Source of the DNA: Pseudomonadota bacterium
GTDB taxonomy: Bacteria > Pseudomonadota > Gammaproteobacteria > Steroidobacterales > Steroidobacteraceae
Length of the DNA stretch: 46,647 nt
Assembly (NCBI GenBank): GCA_018241505.1
Contig: JAFEDS010000003.1
Span: 1-46,647 of the forward strand
Direction: 5' to 3'
Shown: piece by piece, positions 36,030 to 45,131 of the stretch
Numbering within the stretch: position 1 is the stretch's first letter
Layout of the letters: each line of letters starts with the position of its first letter
Notes under the pieces: generated by a model
The model's input: only the letters and a program-made list of their open reading frames with translations
Database searches by the model: none
Told to the model about the DNA's origin: nothing
Translations under genes and position numbers: made by a program

Positions 36030-36359
36030 ATGAAGCTGCAGTACACCAATATCTTTGAGGCACTCACTGACGATGCTCAAGAGGCCGCTGATTTGCAATT
36101 CCGCGCCGATCTGATGCTGGTACTGCGCGAGTTTTTTCGTGAGCGGGAGGCTACACAGGCGCAAATCGGCCGGATGTTGGGCATTCCTCAGCCCCGGGTG
36201 AGCGAATTGGCTCGGGGCAAGGTAGATAAGTTCTCCGCTGACAAATTGATCGGATTTCTCGCTCGCGTGGGAATCCGCTTCAAGCCCTTGGCCGTGCAAG
36301 GTAAGGGCGGGAATGCCTTGAAAGTCAAATGCGACGTTTCCATGGCGGAAGCCGCTTAG
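36030..36359 (+). CDS. Xre-family antitoxin (HigA-type)
   Basis: A 109-residue DNA-binding protein, opening with the antitoxin-typical YTNIFEALTDDAQEAA, then a helix-turn-helix ATQAQIGRMLGIPQPRVSELARGK at about 41-64. It is the usual partner of RelE/HigB-like toxins with the GPG motif. It runs toward the toxin gene, their stops separated by 1 bp. That is unlike the same-strand operon normally seen for such pairs. A promoter and a palindrome precede it. Confidence 0.85.
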   Translation: MKLQYTNIFEALTDDAQEAADLQFRADLMLVLREFFREREATQAQIGRMLGIPQPRVSELARGKVDKFSADKLIGFLARVGIRFKPLAVQGKGGNALKVKCDVSMAEAA

Positions 36360-36360
36360 G

Positions 36361-36735
36361 TTACTTTCGGCGTCGAGCGTTAGCCTTTTCACGCTTGCGC
36401 TCGGCGTCAACTCGGGTCTTCATCTCCTTATACCGCTTAGCTGCGGTATCCATTTCCTTTTGGTCGACGCCATTGGTTGTTTTCTCAAAGGCGTGAAGTA
36501 CGAAAACAGTGTCGAGATACTTGACACAGTAAACCGCGCGATAAGCAGGACTCCCGTTCTCAATTAGCTCAATCGCACCTGGGCCAACACTTTCGGTCAG
36601 CACTTTATGAGTGGAGAACGGATCATAACCCTGTTGTACCGCGTTCAGGTCGGTACCAAATTGCTTTTGAATGTCTTCCGGCAATGCCAAGTATGCTCTC
36701 TTTGCTGCTGCGCTGATGAACTCAAATTTCTTCAT
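36361..36735 (-). CDS. RelE/HigB-family toxin (phage-derived Gp49-like)
   Basis: A 124-residue protein of the phage-derived Gp49-like/HigB group of mRNA interferases. The signature KVLTESVGPGAIELIENGSPAYRAVYCVKY (45-72 in part) and VLHAFEKTT are typical. A highly basic tail (AERKREKANARRRK) follows. It is convergent with the Xre antitoxin gene. Such toxins cut mRNA on ribosomes; family knowledge, not shown here. An inverted repeat lies upstream at 36793-36820. Confidence 0.82.
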   Translation of the reverse strand: MKKFEFISAAAKRAYLALPEDIQKQFGTDLNAVQQGYDPFSTHKVLTESVGPGAIELIENGSPAYRAVYCVKYLDTVFVLHAFEKTTNGVDQKEMDTAAKRYKEMKTRVDAERKREKANARRRK

Positions 36736-36792
36736 CGAAGAGATCTGTGGCTGTTTACTCGTGATTCATCTTTAGACGAATGCCACGTAGGA

Positions 36793-36820
36793 TTCCGCTA
36801 TGTACCGTCTGATAGCGGAA
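36793..36820. repeat. 9-bp inverted repeat upstream of the toxin
   Basis: TTCCGCTAT (36793-36801) and ATAGCGGAA (36812-36820) are perfect inverted copies separated by 10 bases. It lies 58 bp upstream of the toxin start and could be a regulatory site. Confidence 0.4.
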
Positions 36821-36913
36821 GCGCCAAACGATTGCGCCGGTCGGAAGCACCTCGGCGTACAGGATCTAAGAAAACACGAAATGCACGAGTACCCTTGTTT
36901 ACAGGGCTTTCAG

Positions 36914-36951
36914 TGACATCCATGGCAGTCGGTGGAAGCCGCTGGATGTCA
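36914..36951. repeat. 9-bp inverted repeat next to the mnmE stop
   Basis: TGACATCCA (36914-36922) and TGGATGTCA (36943-36951) are perfect inverted copies 20 bases apart, 2 bp beyond the mnmE stop on its transcript. No U-run follows; it might still be an mRNA end structure. Confidence 0.35.
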
Positions 36952-36953
36952 GG

Positions 36954-38306
36954 TTACTTTCCGATGCAAAACCCCGAAAAAATCCGCCCCAACAAATCGT
37001 CACTGGTGAACTCACCCGTGATTTCATTCAGCGATTGCTGCGCGCCCCGCAACTCTTCAGCGACGAGCTCACCAGCACGCCGCTCGCGGAGTTGGCGGTG
37101 GGCCTCATCGACGTTGCGGCGTGCACGGGCGAGGGAGTCGAGGTGGCGCTGGCGAGCGGATACGGTGCCGGAGTCGAGTGTTTGATAGCCCATGCATTGT
37201 TTGAGATGGGCGCGCAGCACATCCATGCCCTTGCCAGTCGTGGCGGACACGGTCACTCGCGGCGGACCGGAATAGGTGTCGGCGACGGGTACGCCAACAG
37301 CCAGGTCACACTTGTTGAAAACCAGAGTGACCGGTACATCTACCGGCATGCGAGCGCGCTCCTGGGGAAAGGCCTCACCCAGGGGATCCTCGGCCGCGTC
37401 GATGACAAACAACACGCGATCGGCACGGGTCATTTCAACTTTGGCGCGCCGGATGCCTTCTTCCTCTACAACATCGCCGCCCTGCCGCAGTCCTGCGGTA
37501 TCCAACACGTGGAGTGGCATGCCATCGATGTCGATTCGCTCGCGCACGATATCGCGCGTCGTACCGGCAATCGGCGTGACAATGGCGGCCTCGTAGCCGG
37601 CGAGCTTGTTCAGTAGGCTCGACTTGCCCGCGTTGGGTCGACCAGCAATGACAACCGTCATTCCCTCGCGCAACAGGCGTCCTTGGCGGGCGCTCTGCTC
37701 GACACCGTCGAAGTGTTCGCGGACGGCTTGGAAGCGCTCCGCGAGCTGCTCGTCGGCGAGGAAGTCGACCTCTTCTTCGGGGAAATCGATGGCCGCCTCG
37801 ACATAGGTGCGCAAATCAATCACTGCGTCCGTGAGGCCGCGGATCATCGCGGAGAACTCGCCTTGCAGCGAGCGCATGGCTGCGCGGACGGCTGCTCTGG
37901 AGCCGGCCTCGATGAGGTCGGATATGGCTTCCGCCTGCGCCAGGTCGAGCTTGTCGTTGAGGAATGCGCGCTGGGTAAATTCGCCCGGCTGAGCACGGCG
38001 GCCGCCGATCTGAACCACGCGGTCGACGAGCGCTTCCATTACCAATGAGCCGCCGTGCCCCTGCAGCTCGAGGACATGCTCGCCGGTATAGGAATGAGGC
38101 GCAGGGAAGAAAATCGCCAGGCCGGCGTCGATAGTGTCCTGCTCAGCATCGAGGAAGCGCGCAAACGTAGCGCGCCGCACGGGAGGTAGCTCGCCGAGAA
38201 TGACAGCAGCTATCTCAGGAACCTTGGGCCCCGACACGCGCACGATGCCGACCCCGCCTCGTCCAGGAGGCGTTGCCGCCGCAACGATGGTGTCCACCTT
38301 GCCCAC
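36954..38306 (-). CDS. mnmE: tRNA modification GTPase MnmE
   Basis: GTPase partner of MnmG in wobble-uridine modification. An N-terminal tetrahydrofolate-binding domain precedes a GTPase domain with G1 GRPNAGKS (222-229), G3 DTAG (269-272) and NKCD, and the protein ends FCIGK with the catalytic C447. 450 aa is normal. It starts with GTG at 38306 and lies 55 bp downstream of yidC on the same strand, the standard origin-flanking order. Confidence 0.96.
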   Translation of the reverse strand: MGKVDTIVAAATPPGRGGVGIVRVSGPKVPEIAAVILGELPPVRRATFARFLDAEQDTIDAGLAIFFPAPHSYTGEHVLELQGHGGSLVMEALVDRVVQIGGRRAQPGEFTQRAFLNDKLDLAQAEAISDLIEAGSRAAVRAAMRSLQGEFSAMIRGLTDAVIDLRTYVEAAIDFPEEEVDFLADEQLAERFQAVREHFDGVEQSARQGRLLREGMTVVIAGRPNAGKSSLLNKLAGYEAAIVTPIAGTTRDIVRERIDIDGMPLHVLDTAGLRQGGDVVEEEGIRRAKVEMTRADRVLFVIDAAEDPLGEAFPQERARMPVDVPVTLVFNKCDLAVGVPVADTYSGPPRVTVSATTGKGMDVLRAHLKQCMGYQTLDSGTVSARQRHLDSLARARRNVDEAHRQLRERRAGELVAEELRGAQQSLNEITGEFTSDDLLGRIFSGFCIGK

Positions 38307-38361
38307 GCGCCGATTGTAAATCGCCGCAATTAGCCTGCGGCAATTTCCTCAGCCACGCGCG

Positions 38362-40062
38362 TCAGGTCTTCTTCTTCGCCGCCTCTGCTGCAATGCGGCG
38401 GTTGATGTTCCACTGCTGCGCAATGGACAGGCAGGTGTTCGTCACCCAGTACAGCACCAATCCCGCCGGGAAGAATGCAAACATGAATGACATCACCAGC
38501 GGCATGAACATGAACACCTTGGCCTGCACGGGGTCCGGCGGCGCGGGGTTCAATTTGTACTGGGCAAACATGGCGGCCGCCATGATCGCGGGCAGCACAA
38601 AGTACGGATCACGTGAGGACAGATCATGGATCCAGAACGCAAACGGCGCCTGGCGCATTTCCACGCTTTCCAGCAGCACCCAGTAGAACGCCAGGAAGAC
38701 CGGGATCTGGATGATGATGGGCAGACAGCCGGCGACCGGATTGATCTTTTCCCGCTGATACAACTCCATCATGGCGCGGCCGCGCTTTTCCGCATCGTCC
38801 TTGTAGGTCTCCTGCAGGTTCTTGATGCGCGGCTGGAGCTGCTTCATTTTGGCCATGGAGCGGCCGCTAGCTTCGGACAACGGGTAGAACACGAGCTTCA
38901 GCAGGAACGTCACCAGGATGATGGCAATGCCCCAGTTGCCGAAGATGTGATCGACGGTGTCCAGCACAATGAACAAGGGCTGGGCGAGGATGTAGAGGTA
39001 GTTGTAGTCCGTGACACGAGCGAGCTCGGGACCTGTGGCCTTCAACTGCCGCTGCAACTTGGGACCGACGAAAATATCGGTACCGAATTTGGCGGTAGTC
39101 CCGGGCGCCACCGTATGGGTGTCACCCATCGCCGCGAGTTGGAAGCGATCGCCGTCGGCCTTGAGAGTGAAGTGATACTTCTGGTCCTTCGGCGGCACGA
39201 TGGCGCTGACGAAGTGATGCTGCAGGGCTGCGATCCAGCCGTTGGTCACATCGACCGACAGATGGCTGTCGTCCTTGTCAGCGGTGTCGAGCTTCTTGTA
39301 CTTCTTTCCGTCAAAGAACGCGGGGCCGTGGTACGCATAGGTCTCGACATTGAACATCGAGCGCTTGGTGCGTGGATCGTTGCGCAGAATCTGTGCATAA
39401 GGTGCGGCGGACCACGGAGCGTTCGAGTGATTTTCGACGTCGTATTCGATGTCGATGGCGTATTCGCCGCGGCGGAAAACAAAAGTCTTGGTCACCTGCA
39501 CGCCGTTGTCGTTGGTCCAGGTCAGGGGCACTCGCAACTCGTTGCCGGTCCCGAGGTCGTAGCTCGACTTCGCGCTCTGCAGCGCGGTCAGATGACTCGG
39601 TGTGGGCGACGTGCCGGTCAATCCCGACTGCAACAGGTAGGTTGACTGCGGCTCATCCTGGTTTTCCAGGCGGACGGGCGTGGTTTCGCCTTTGACCTTC
39701 GGATATTTCAGGAGGTCGGCGCGCTGGATCGTGCCACCCAGTGTGCTGATGTCGATGTCCAACACATCGGTGCGAACATGCACCACCGGCGCGGAGGTTG
39801 CCGCGGGAGCTGAAGTTGTGTCCGCAGCACCAGGCGCTGTTGCACCCGCCGCGGGAGCAGACTCCTTGGGGCTCGAGGCCTGCGGGATCTGGTTCGCCAG
39901 ATCGTTCGGAGAGCTCGTCGCGGTGGCCGGATTGGGATTGGCCGGTTGTACGATGTTGGTGATGTTCGGCGGCGGCGCATAGTCACGCTGCCAGGCGTCA
40001 TAGTTCAGCCAAACCATCAACGCGAGAGCGACCCACAGGTAAATTCGGGGATTGTTAGTCAT
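38362..40062 (-). CDS. yidC: Membrane protein insertase YidC
   Basis: Inner-membrane insertase that works alone or with SecYEG. An N-terminal helix (about residues 8-22), an Ala/Pro-rich linker, a large periplasmic beta domain and the conserved five-helix core with [20 protein letters not shown] and [23 protein letters not shown] are present. From ATG at 40062 it is 566 aa, normal for gram-negative YidC. It overlaps yidD by 8 bp and ends in KKKT. Confidence 0.96.
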   Translation of the reverse strand: MTNNPRIYLWVALALMVWLNYDAWQRDYAPPPNITNIVQPANPNPATATSSPNDLANQIPQASSPKESAPAAGATAPGAADTTSAPAATSAPVVHVRTDVLDIDISTLGGTIQRADLLKYPKVKGETTPVRLENQDEPQSTYLLQSGLTGTSPTPSHLTALQSAKSSYDLGTGNELRVPLTWTNDNGVQVTKTFVFRRGEYAIDIEYDVENHSNAPWSAAPYAQILRNDPRTKRSMFNVETYAYHGPAFFDGKKYKKLDTADKDDSHLSVDVTNGWIAALQHHFVSAIVPPKDQKYHFTLKADGDRFQLAAMGDTHTVAPGTTAKFGTDIFVGPKLQRQLKATGPELARVTDYNYLYILAQPLFIVLDTVDHIFGNWGIAIILVTFLLKLVFYPLSEASGRSMAKMKQLQPRIKNLQETYKDDAEKRGRAMMELYQREKINPVAGCLPIIIQIPVFLAFYWVLLESVEMRQAPFAFWIHDLSSRDPYFVLPAIMAAAMFAQYKLNPAPPDPVQAKVFMFMPLVMSFMFAFFPAGLVLYWVTNTCLSIAQQWNINRRIAAEAAKKKT

Positions 40063-40318
40063 GTGCCGGATGATTGCATGCGGACGGGACGCTCGTTGCG
40101 TCACACGAACGCGGTACGGGATCGAAACCACCTGGATGCCACGGGTGGCATCGTCCCAAGCGCCGCAGGCCCAGCCAGCCGCCTCGGAACAGACCGAAAC
40201 GGTTGATAGCCTCGAGCGAATACTGCGAACAGGACGGATGGAATCGGCATGTGGGACCGAGAAGCGGGCTCACGGTCCACTGATAAATTCGGATGAGGAG
40301 GGTGGCAACGTAGCGCAT
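40055..40318 (-). CDS. yidD: Membrane protein insertion efficiency factor YidD
   Basis: Small membrane-associated factor (87 aa) aiding YidC-dependent insertion. The signature [23 protein letters not shown] is present in part, with cysteines and the HPSCS core. ATG at 40318 starts [14 protein letters not shown]; a TTG at 40360 inside rnpA is less likely. It lies between rnpA (22-bp gap) and yidC (8-bp overlap), the usual place. Confidence 0.93.
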   Translation of the reverse strand: MRYVATLLIRIYQWTVSPLLGPTCRFHPSCSQYSLEAINRFGLFRGGWLGLRRLGRCHPWHPGGFDPVPRSCDATSVPSACNHPAHD

Positions 40319-40340
40319 CGCTCGTTCTATTGTTCCATTC

Positions 40341-40745
40341 TCACGTGGCAGATGCGCCAAACTTACCTGTCACGCTCTTCCACAGCGCGCTCAGGCTCTC
40401 GCGTAGTTCAGCCCCGGAAGCACCCCGCGCACGGTCGCGAACGCTGACGATCAGATCGACAGCCGGCAACTCGTGCTGATGCAGGCGAAACGACTCGCGG
40501 ATTATCCTTCGAATTCGATTGCGTTGGACACCGCCGCCCGCAATTCGAACTGCCACCGCCAAGCCGAGGCGCGGCACACCGGTCTCGTTGGCCGCAGCGG
40601 TCACACCAAAGAATCCATTGCCGAAGCGGCGCCCCTTGGCATAAGTCGCATCGAAGTCCGACTTACGGCGCAGGCGTTTCCGGGCGGGAAGCGTCAGCTT
40701 CCGGGGAGCCGCCGCGTGGTCGCCGGTCGAGCGCCCGGTCGTCAA
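40341..40745 (-). CDS. rnpA: Ribonuclease P protein component
   Basis: Basic protein subunit that binds the catalytic RNA of RNase P and helps bind the pre-tRNA 5' leader. The signature [13 protein letters not shown] is at 75-87 and [11 protein letters not shown] at 38-48. Only a TTG (40745) is available as start in a plausible position, giving 134 aa with a short basic N-terminal extension. It lies 24 bp behind rpmH on the same strand. Confidence 0.93.
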   Translation of the reverse strand: MTTGRSTGDHAAAPRKLTLPARKRLRRKSDFDATYAKGRRFGNGFFGVTAAANETGVPRLGLAVAVRIAGGGVQRNRIRRIIRESFRLHQHELPAVDLIVSVRDRARGASGAELRESLSALWKSVTGKFGASAT

Positions 40746-40769
40746 TCGGTCGGCCCACCAGTGGAAAGA

Positions 40770-40904
40770 TTACGGAATGAGCTTTCTACGGCCCTTGGCG
40801 CGACGGCGAGCGAGAACGGCGCGACCATTCTTCGTAGCCATGCGGGCCCGGAAACCGTGCGTGCGAGCACGCCGCACTTTGCTCGGTTGATAGGTGCGCT
40901 TCAT
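40770..40904 (-). CDS. rpmH: 50S ribosomal protein L34
   Basis: Ribosomal protein of 44 aa; it opens [18 protein letters not shown] and ends GRRKLIP, the L34 family pattern. It is encoded in the conserved origin-flanking order with rnpA. A promoter with a perfect -35 TTGACA is found upstream. The gene is very short and easily missed. Confidence 0.96.
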   Translation of the reverse strand: MKRTYQPSKVRRARTHGFRARMATKNGRAVLARRRAKGRRKLIP

Positions 40905-40951
40905 AGCATGGGCTCCGTCGATGGTCCGTGGGTTCTCAAAAAGGGCGGCAA

Positions 40952-40980
40952 GGCTAAGCCGTTGACCCTCAAGGTGTCAA
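40952..40980 (-). promoter_or_regulatory. Candidate rpmH promoter
   Basis: On the minus strand TTGACA (40975-40980) is a perfect -35 box; TTAGCC (40952-40957) lies 17 bases downstream as a weak -10. It faces away from dnaA and would drive the rpmH-rnpA-yidD-yidC-mnmE unit. Confidence 0.5.
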
Positions 40981-41033
40981 TAGATGATTCCCTCGCGCCA
41001 CGCGCAACAGGCTTCAGCGCACGCCGCACTAGG

Positions 41034-41039
41034 TATAGA
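41034..41039 (+). promoter_or_regulatory. Candidate -10 box of dnaA
   Basis: TATAGA 50 bases before the dnaA GTG; a clear -35 is not visible, only GCTTCA at 41011-41016. I see no DnaA boxes in the 185-bp rpmH-dnaA gap. Confidence 0.3.
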
Positions 41040-41089
41040 CTGCGCAGCCCTTTTCACAGGTCCCGTCGAGGCGGACGCGGAGGCAGCGC

Positions 41090-42430
41090 GTGGAAGCGTC
41101 TCATTGGACTCAATGCATTTCTGCTTTGGAGGCTGAGCTTCCAGAGCAGCAGTTCAATACGTGGGTGCGTCCTCTGCAGGTGCTGGAGGGTGCCGGCGCG
41201 TTGAAGCTGCTTGCCCCGAATCGGTTCGTGGTCGACTGGGTTAATGCCAACCTGTTGCCGAGGATCGGCGAGCTGCTACGCGACCAGAACAGCGGCGATG
41301 TCCCTGTGGTGACAGTTGAGGTCGGCTCGCGCACCGTCATACCAGAGCGCAAGCCCGCGTCTCCCGCAATCGCGCCATCGCGTCCACGACGCTCTGATGG
41401 TCTCGTCGTCGGCGCCCGCCTGCAACCCGATTTTACGTTCGAGTCATTCGTCACCGGTAAAAGCAACCAGCTCGCGAAAGCAGCAGCAGTCCAGGTGGCT
41501 GAAAATCCGGGTCGCGCATACAACCCCCTGTTCCTGTACGGCGGTGTTGGTCTGGGCAAAACGCACCTGATGCACGCGATCGCGCACATGATCAAGGAAC
41601 GTGATTCGGAAGCGCGCATTGCCTACGTTCATTCAGAACGCTTCGTGGGCGACATGGTGCGAGCCCTGCAGCACAACTCGATGAACGAGTTCAAGGCAGC
41701 CTATCGCTCGCTCGATGCGCTCATGATTGACGACATTCAGTTCTTCGCCAACAAGGATCGTTCGCAGGAAGAGTTTTTTCACACCTTCAATGAGCTGCTG
41801 GAAGGCCAGCACCAGGTCATTCTGACTTGCGACCGCTATCCGAAGGAGGTCGAAGGCCTCGAGGATCGGCTGAAGTCGCGATTCGGTTGGGGCCTCACTG
41901 TTGCAATCGAGCCGCCCGAGCTCGAGACCTGTGTGGCCATCCTGATTTCGAAGGCGCAGCACGCGGGCGTGAGCCTGCCGGAAGAAGTGGCGTTCTTTAT
42001 TGGTAAACGCATCCGCTCCAACGTGCGCGAGCTGGAGGGCGCGTTGCGCCGGGTCATTGCCAACTCGCGTTTCACGGGCCATCCAATCACCGTTGAATTC
42101 ACCAAGGAAGCCCTGAAAGACCTGCTGTCACTGCAGGCGAAACTGGTTACGATCGAGAATATTCAGAAAACCGTTGCGGACTACTACAAGGTTCGTGTGG
42201 CGGACCTGCTCTCCAAGCGCCGCAGCCGTTCTGTGGCGCGTCCGCGCCAGGTGGCCATGGCCCTTGCCAAGGAGTTGACGAGTCACAGCCTTCCGGAGAT
42301 CGGTGATGCGTTTGGTGGGCGGGATCACACGACCGTGCTGCACGCGTGCAAGCGGATCAAGGAACTGCGGACTTCCGAGCAGCGGATGAGCGAAGACTAT
42401 TCGAACCTGTTGAGAACTTTGGCAGGATGA
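41090..42430 (+). CDS. dnaA: Chromosomal replication initiator DnaA
   Basis: AAA+ initiator that binds DnaA boxes and opens oriC. Domain I (residues 1-80), a linker (to about 108), Walker A GGVGLGKT (151-158), Walker B MIDDIQFF (near 212-219), and a C-terminal domain with [12 protein letters not shown] for box recognition. It starts with GTG at 41090; 446 aa is normal. dnaN follows 213 bp later, with DnaA boxes between the genes. Confidence 0.97.
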   Translation: MEASHWTQCISALEAELPEQQFNTWVRPLQVLEGAGALKLLAPNRFVVDWVNANLLPRIGELLRDQNSGDVPVVTVEVGSRTVIPERKPASPAIAPSRPRRSDGLVVGARLQPDFTFESFVTGKSNQLAKAAAVQVAENPGRAYNPLFLYGGVGLGKTHLMHAIAHMIKERDSEARIAYVHSERFVGDMVRALQHNSMNEFKAAYRSLDALMIDDIQFFANKDRSQEEFFHTFNELLEGQHQVILTCDRYPKEVEGLEDRLKSRFGWGLTVAIEPPELETCVAILISKAQHAGVSLPEEVAFFIGKRIRSNVRELEGALRRVIANSRFTGHPITVEFTKEALKDLLSLQAKLVTIENIQKTVADYYKVRVADLLSKRRSRSVARPRQVAMALAKELTSHSLPEIGDAFGGRDHTTVLHACKRIKELRTSEQRMSEDYSNLLRTLAG

Positions 42431-42453
42431 TGTGTAAATGCCTGTGTGCTGAC

Positions 42454-42591
42454 TGTGGATGTTTCTGTGGATAAAGTTACCCACAGGCGGCGCACAGGAG
42501 ACTGGCAGCTCACGCAGCGGTTTGTGCGCTCGCGAAAGCACTGCAACTGCTTGAGCCGCGTGGCAAAGTTTCGATGTACCCGTTATTCACA
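42454..42591. other. Probable oriC: DnaA boxes between dnaA and dnaN
   Basis: Two perfect DnaA boxes are visible: TTATCCACA on the minus strand (42466-42474) and TTATTCACA on the plus strand (42583-42591). Near matches are TGTGGATGT (42454-42462) and TTACCCACA (42477-42485). The following stretch to 42643 is rich in A+T, a fitting unwinding element. In the 213-bp gap no gene is seen. GC-skew analysis would confirm. Confidence 0.7.
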
Positions 42592-42643
42592 AGCTCTATA
42601 GCAACAACAATCTGAATTCTTAAATAAAGAAAGATCTAAGATT

Positions 42644-43741
42644 ATGAAGCTGACAGCTCCCCGAGAAGATTTCCTTGCGCCCTTGCAGAGTGTCATCGGC
42701 GTGGTCGAGCGAAGGCAGACCATGCCGGTACTCGCGAACGTGCTTTTGTCAGCGAGAGAGAACCGGTTGAGCATCACCGGTACGGATCTGGAAGTGGAGC
42801 TCGTGGCGACGAGCATGGTGAATGTTCAGCAGGGCGGTGACATCACGGTCCCCGGCCGCAAGCTGCTCGATATTTTCAAAGCGCTGCCGGAGCAGGCGAG
42901 CGTCACGCTGAGCACGGAAGGCGAGCGAATCTCAATCAAAGCCGGTCGCAGCCGCTTCACCTTGTCGACTTTGCCTGCGGCGGAATTCCCGCTGGTTGAG
43001 GAAATCAACGCTCAGCAAACGCTCACGGTGGGCCAGAGTGAGTTCCGCCGGCTCATTGAGAAGACGCACTTTTCAATGGCGCAGCAGGATGTACGGTACT
43101 ACCTGAACGGTTTGCTGCTGGAGACTGAGGGGCAGTCGCTGCGTGCTGTTGCGACGGATGGGCATCGTCTGGCGCTGTGCGAGATGACGCTCGAGGAAGG
43201 GACAAAGACGACCCAGCAGGTAATTGTGCCGCGGAAGGGTGTGTTGGAGCTCCAGCGGACGTTGGGCACTGAGGGGACCATTGAGCTGGCCATTGGCACC
43301 AATCACATTCGGGCGCAGATCGGTGCAATTCGCTTCACTTCGAAGCTGATTGACGGGCGTTTTCCGGAATATGGGCGCGTGATACCGGCGAATCCGGCTC
43401 GTAAGGTGGAGGCGGATCGGGAGTCGTTGCGTCAGGCTTTGCAGCGGACGGCCATTCTTTCCAACGAGAAATATCGCGGGATTCGGCTGACTGCTAAGCC
43501 GGAAACGCTTGTAATTCAAGCACATAACCCGGAGCAGGAGGAGGCTGAGGACCAGGTGGAGGTCAGTTACTCCGGTGAAGAAGTGGAGATCGGGTTCAAT
43601 GTGAATTACTTGTTGGATGCGCTGGGGGCTATCGACACTGAGAAAGTGGAGATTGGGCTTACAGACTCCAACAGCAGTTGTTTGATCCACTCGCCTGGGG
43701 CTACGCATACCCGTTACGTTGTTATGCCCATGAGGCTGTAG
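42644..43741 (+). CDS. dnaN: DNA polymerase III beta clamp
   Basis: Ring-shaped sliding clamp that holds replicative polymerase on DNA. Three clamp domains fill 365 aa; the opening MKLTAPREDFLAPLQSVIGV, the internal VATDGHRLALCEMTL and the end YVVMPMRL match the family. The ATG at 42644 follows an A+T-rich leader with AAGA. It is between dnaA and recF in the standard order. Confidence 0.97.
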   Translation: MKLTAPREDFLAPLQSVIGVVERRQTMPVLANVLLSARENRLSITGTDLEVELVATSMVNVQQGGDITVPGRKLLDIFKALPEQASVTLSTEGERISIKAGRSRFTLSTLPAAEFPLVEEINAQQTLTVGQSEFRRLIEKTHFSMAQQDVRYYLNGLLLETEGQSLRAVATDGHRLALCEMTLEEGTKTTQQVIVPRKGVLELQRTLGTEGTIELAIGTNHIRAQIGAIRFTSKLIDGRFPEYGRVIPANPARKVEADRESLRQALQRTAILSNEKYRGIRLTAKPETLVIQAHNPEQEEAEDQVEVSYSGEEVEIGFNVNYLLDALGAIDTEKVEIGLTDSNSSCLIHSPGATHTRYVVMPMRL

Positions 43742-43768
43742 GAGTGGGGTTCTTTTTGGGGCACGTCC

Positions 43769-43909
43769 TAGAGAAGGGCCCTCGCGACGTCGGGTGATCG
43801 CGGGTGGGTCGGGGATGCGGACTCGGGACGTTTGCAATAGAGGGAGAGCGGCGCTTTAGGACCTAGAAGCTGTAGGCGCGCAACCCGACGTCGCGAGGGC
43901 CCTTCTCTA
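43769..43909. repeat. 27-bp perfect inverted repeat with 87-bp centre
   Basis: Arms at 43769-43795 and 43883-43909 are exact reverse complements over 27 bases (left arm begins TAGAGAAGGGCCCTCGCG), with no mismatch. The 87-base centre holds no gene. The element is 141 bp long and fills nearly half of the 331-bp dnaN-recF gap. It looks like a REP/MITE-type element or a large hairpin; no terminal target duplications are evident. The rest of the gap shows nothing recognisable. Confidence 0.8.
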
Positions 43910-44072
43910 TGCCGCGCTTGGGTTGGGCGCACGTTGTGCCTCGGTCGGTCAGCTTGGTGCGGCTATTACGGGCTGTGGTGAATTCCGCTGCTAAATCCCG
44001 CCGAGCGCTTCGAGCCGGCGCCTTCGTTTATCCTCCATCTTCTCGATTCGGTCGCTGTGCGCGGGATCTGAT

Positions 44073-45126
44073 TTGAGTCTCATCCAACTCACGGTTGATG
44101 ACCTCCGCTGTTTGCAGCACGCGGAGTTGACGCTCGACCCGGGGCGCAATCTCATTTGGGGTAGCAATGGTTCAGGAAAGACCTCCCTCTTGGAGGCGAT
44201 CTTTCTGCTTGGGCGTGGGCGGTCGTTTCGGACTCGGAATTCGGAGCGGCTGATTCGGCTCGGGCAGTCTCGGCTGACGGTGTTTGGGCGGACGGATGGA
44301 GTGCCGCCGCGGGCGATGGGGGTGCAGGTCGCTAAGAGTGGTGGGACGACGGCGCGAATCAATGCGGCGGCGGCGGGCTCACTGACGGAGTTGTCGGAAG
44401 CGTTTCCGGTTCAGGTGATCGACCCAGGTGTGCACAAGTTGGTGGAGGAAGGTGGATTTCGGCGGCGGCGGTGGATGGACTGGGCAGTGTTCCACGTGGA
44501 ACATGGATTCGCTGACTTGTGGGTGCGGTACACCCGGGCGGTGAAGCAGCGGAATGCGGCGCTCAAGAGTCAGTCCGCGCAGGCGGTGATATGGGATCCC
44601 GAAGTGGCGCGGTTGGGTGAGCTGATTGCCGAAGCGCGGCGAGGGATGCTGGACCAAATGCAGCCAGCGTGGCGACAGGCGGTGACAGCACTCAGCGGGC
44701 TGGAGGTGGATCTGCACTACAGCCGCGGGTGGTCCCAAGAGGTTTCGCTGGCGCAGTCGCTTCAGGATTCCCGAGCACGTGATGTGGCCCGGGGGCTTAC
44801 ACACAGCGGACCGCATCGCGCGGATGTACTGGTACGGCTCGGTGGGCGGGCGGCGCGAGAGGTTCTTTCGCGCGGGCAGCAGAAGCTGGTGGCAATTGCC
44901 ATGACGCTCGCGCAGATCAACCTGCTGAGGGAGAAGACTACGATTACGCCGACTCTGCTTTTGGACGACCCGGCGGCCGAGCTCGATGGCGCCCATTTGC
45001 AGAAGTTCATTGAGGAAGTCAGTCGGCTGAACTGCCAGTTGGTAGTGACTTCTTTGCAGCCGGAATCGGACCTGTTTGGCCGGCCTGAGAGGGTGTTCCA
45101 CGTGGAACAGGGGAGGGTCGCGCCTG

Positions 45127-45131
<5 letters not shown>
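44073..45131 (+). CDS. recF: DNA replication and repair protein RecF
   Basis: SMC-like ATPase that loads RecA at single-strand gaps. Walker A GSNGSGKT is at 30-37, the signature is LSRGQQKLVA, and Walker B LLLDDPAAELD follows. The start is TTG at 44073, which places IQLTVDDLRCLQHAEL at the family position; no ATG or GTG fits better nearby. 352 aa is normal. The coding sequence contains two perfect parS-type palindromes, encoding the FHVE repeats. Its stop lies inside the -10 box of gyrB. Confidence 0.95.
44488..44503. promoter_or_regulatory. parS-type site 1 within recF
   Basis: TGTTCCACGTGGAACA, a perfect 16-bp palindrome identical to the ParB-binding parS consensus of pseudomonads. It is inside the recF coding region, where it encodes FHVE. 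Confidence 0.75.
45094..45109. promoter_or_regulatory. parS-type site 2 at the end of recF
   Basis: A second identical 16-bp palindrome, again encoding FHVE in RecF. It ends 17 bases before the TATAAT of gyrB, so it overlaps the expected -35 region. Confidence 0.75.

Noticed and set aside
40905-41089. Origin in the rpmH-dnaA gap
   Set aside because: No DnaA box of good quality was found; TTTTCACAG near 41051 has too many mismatches.
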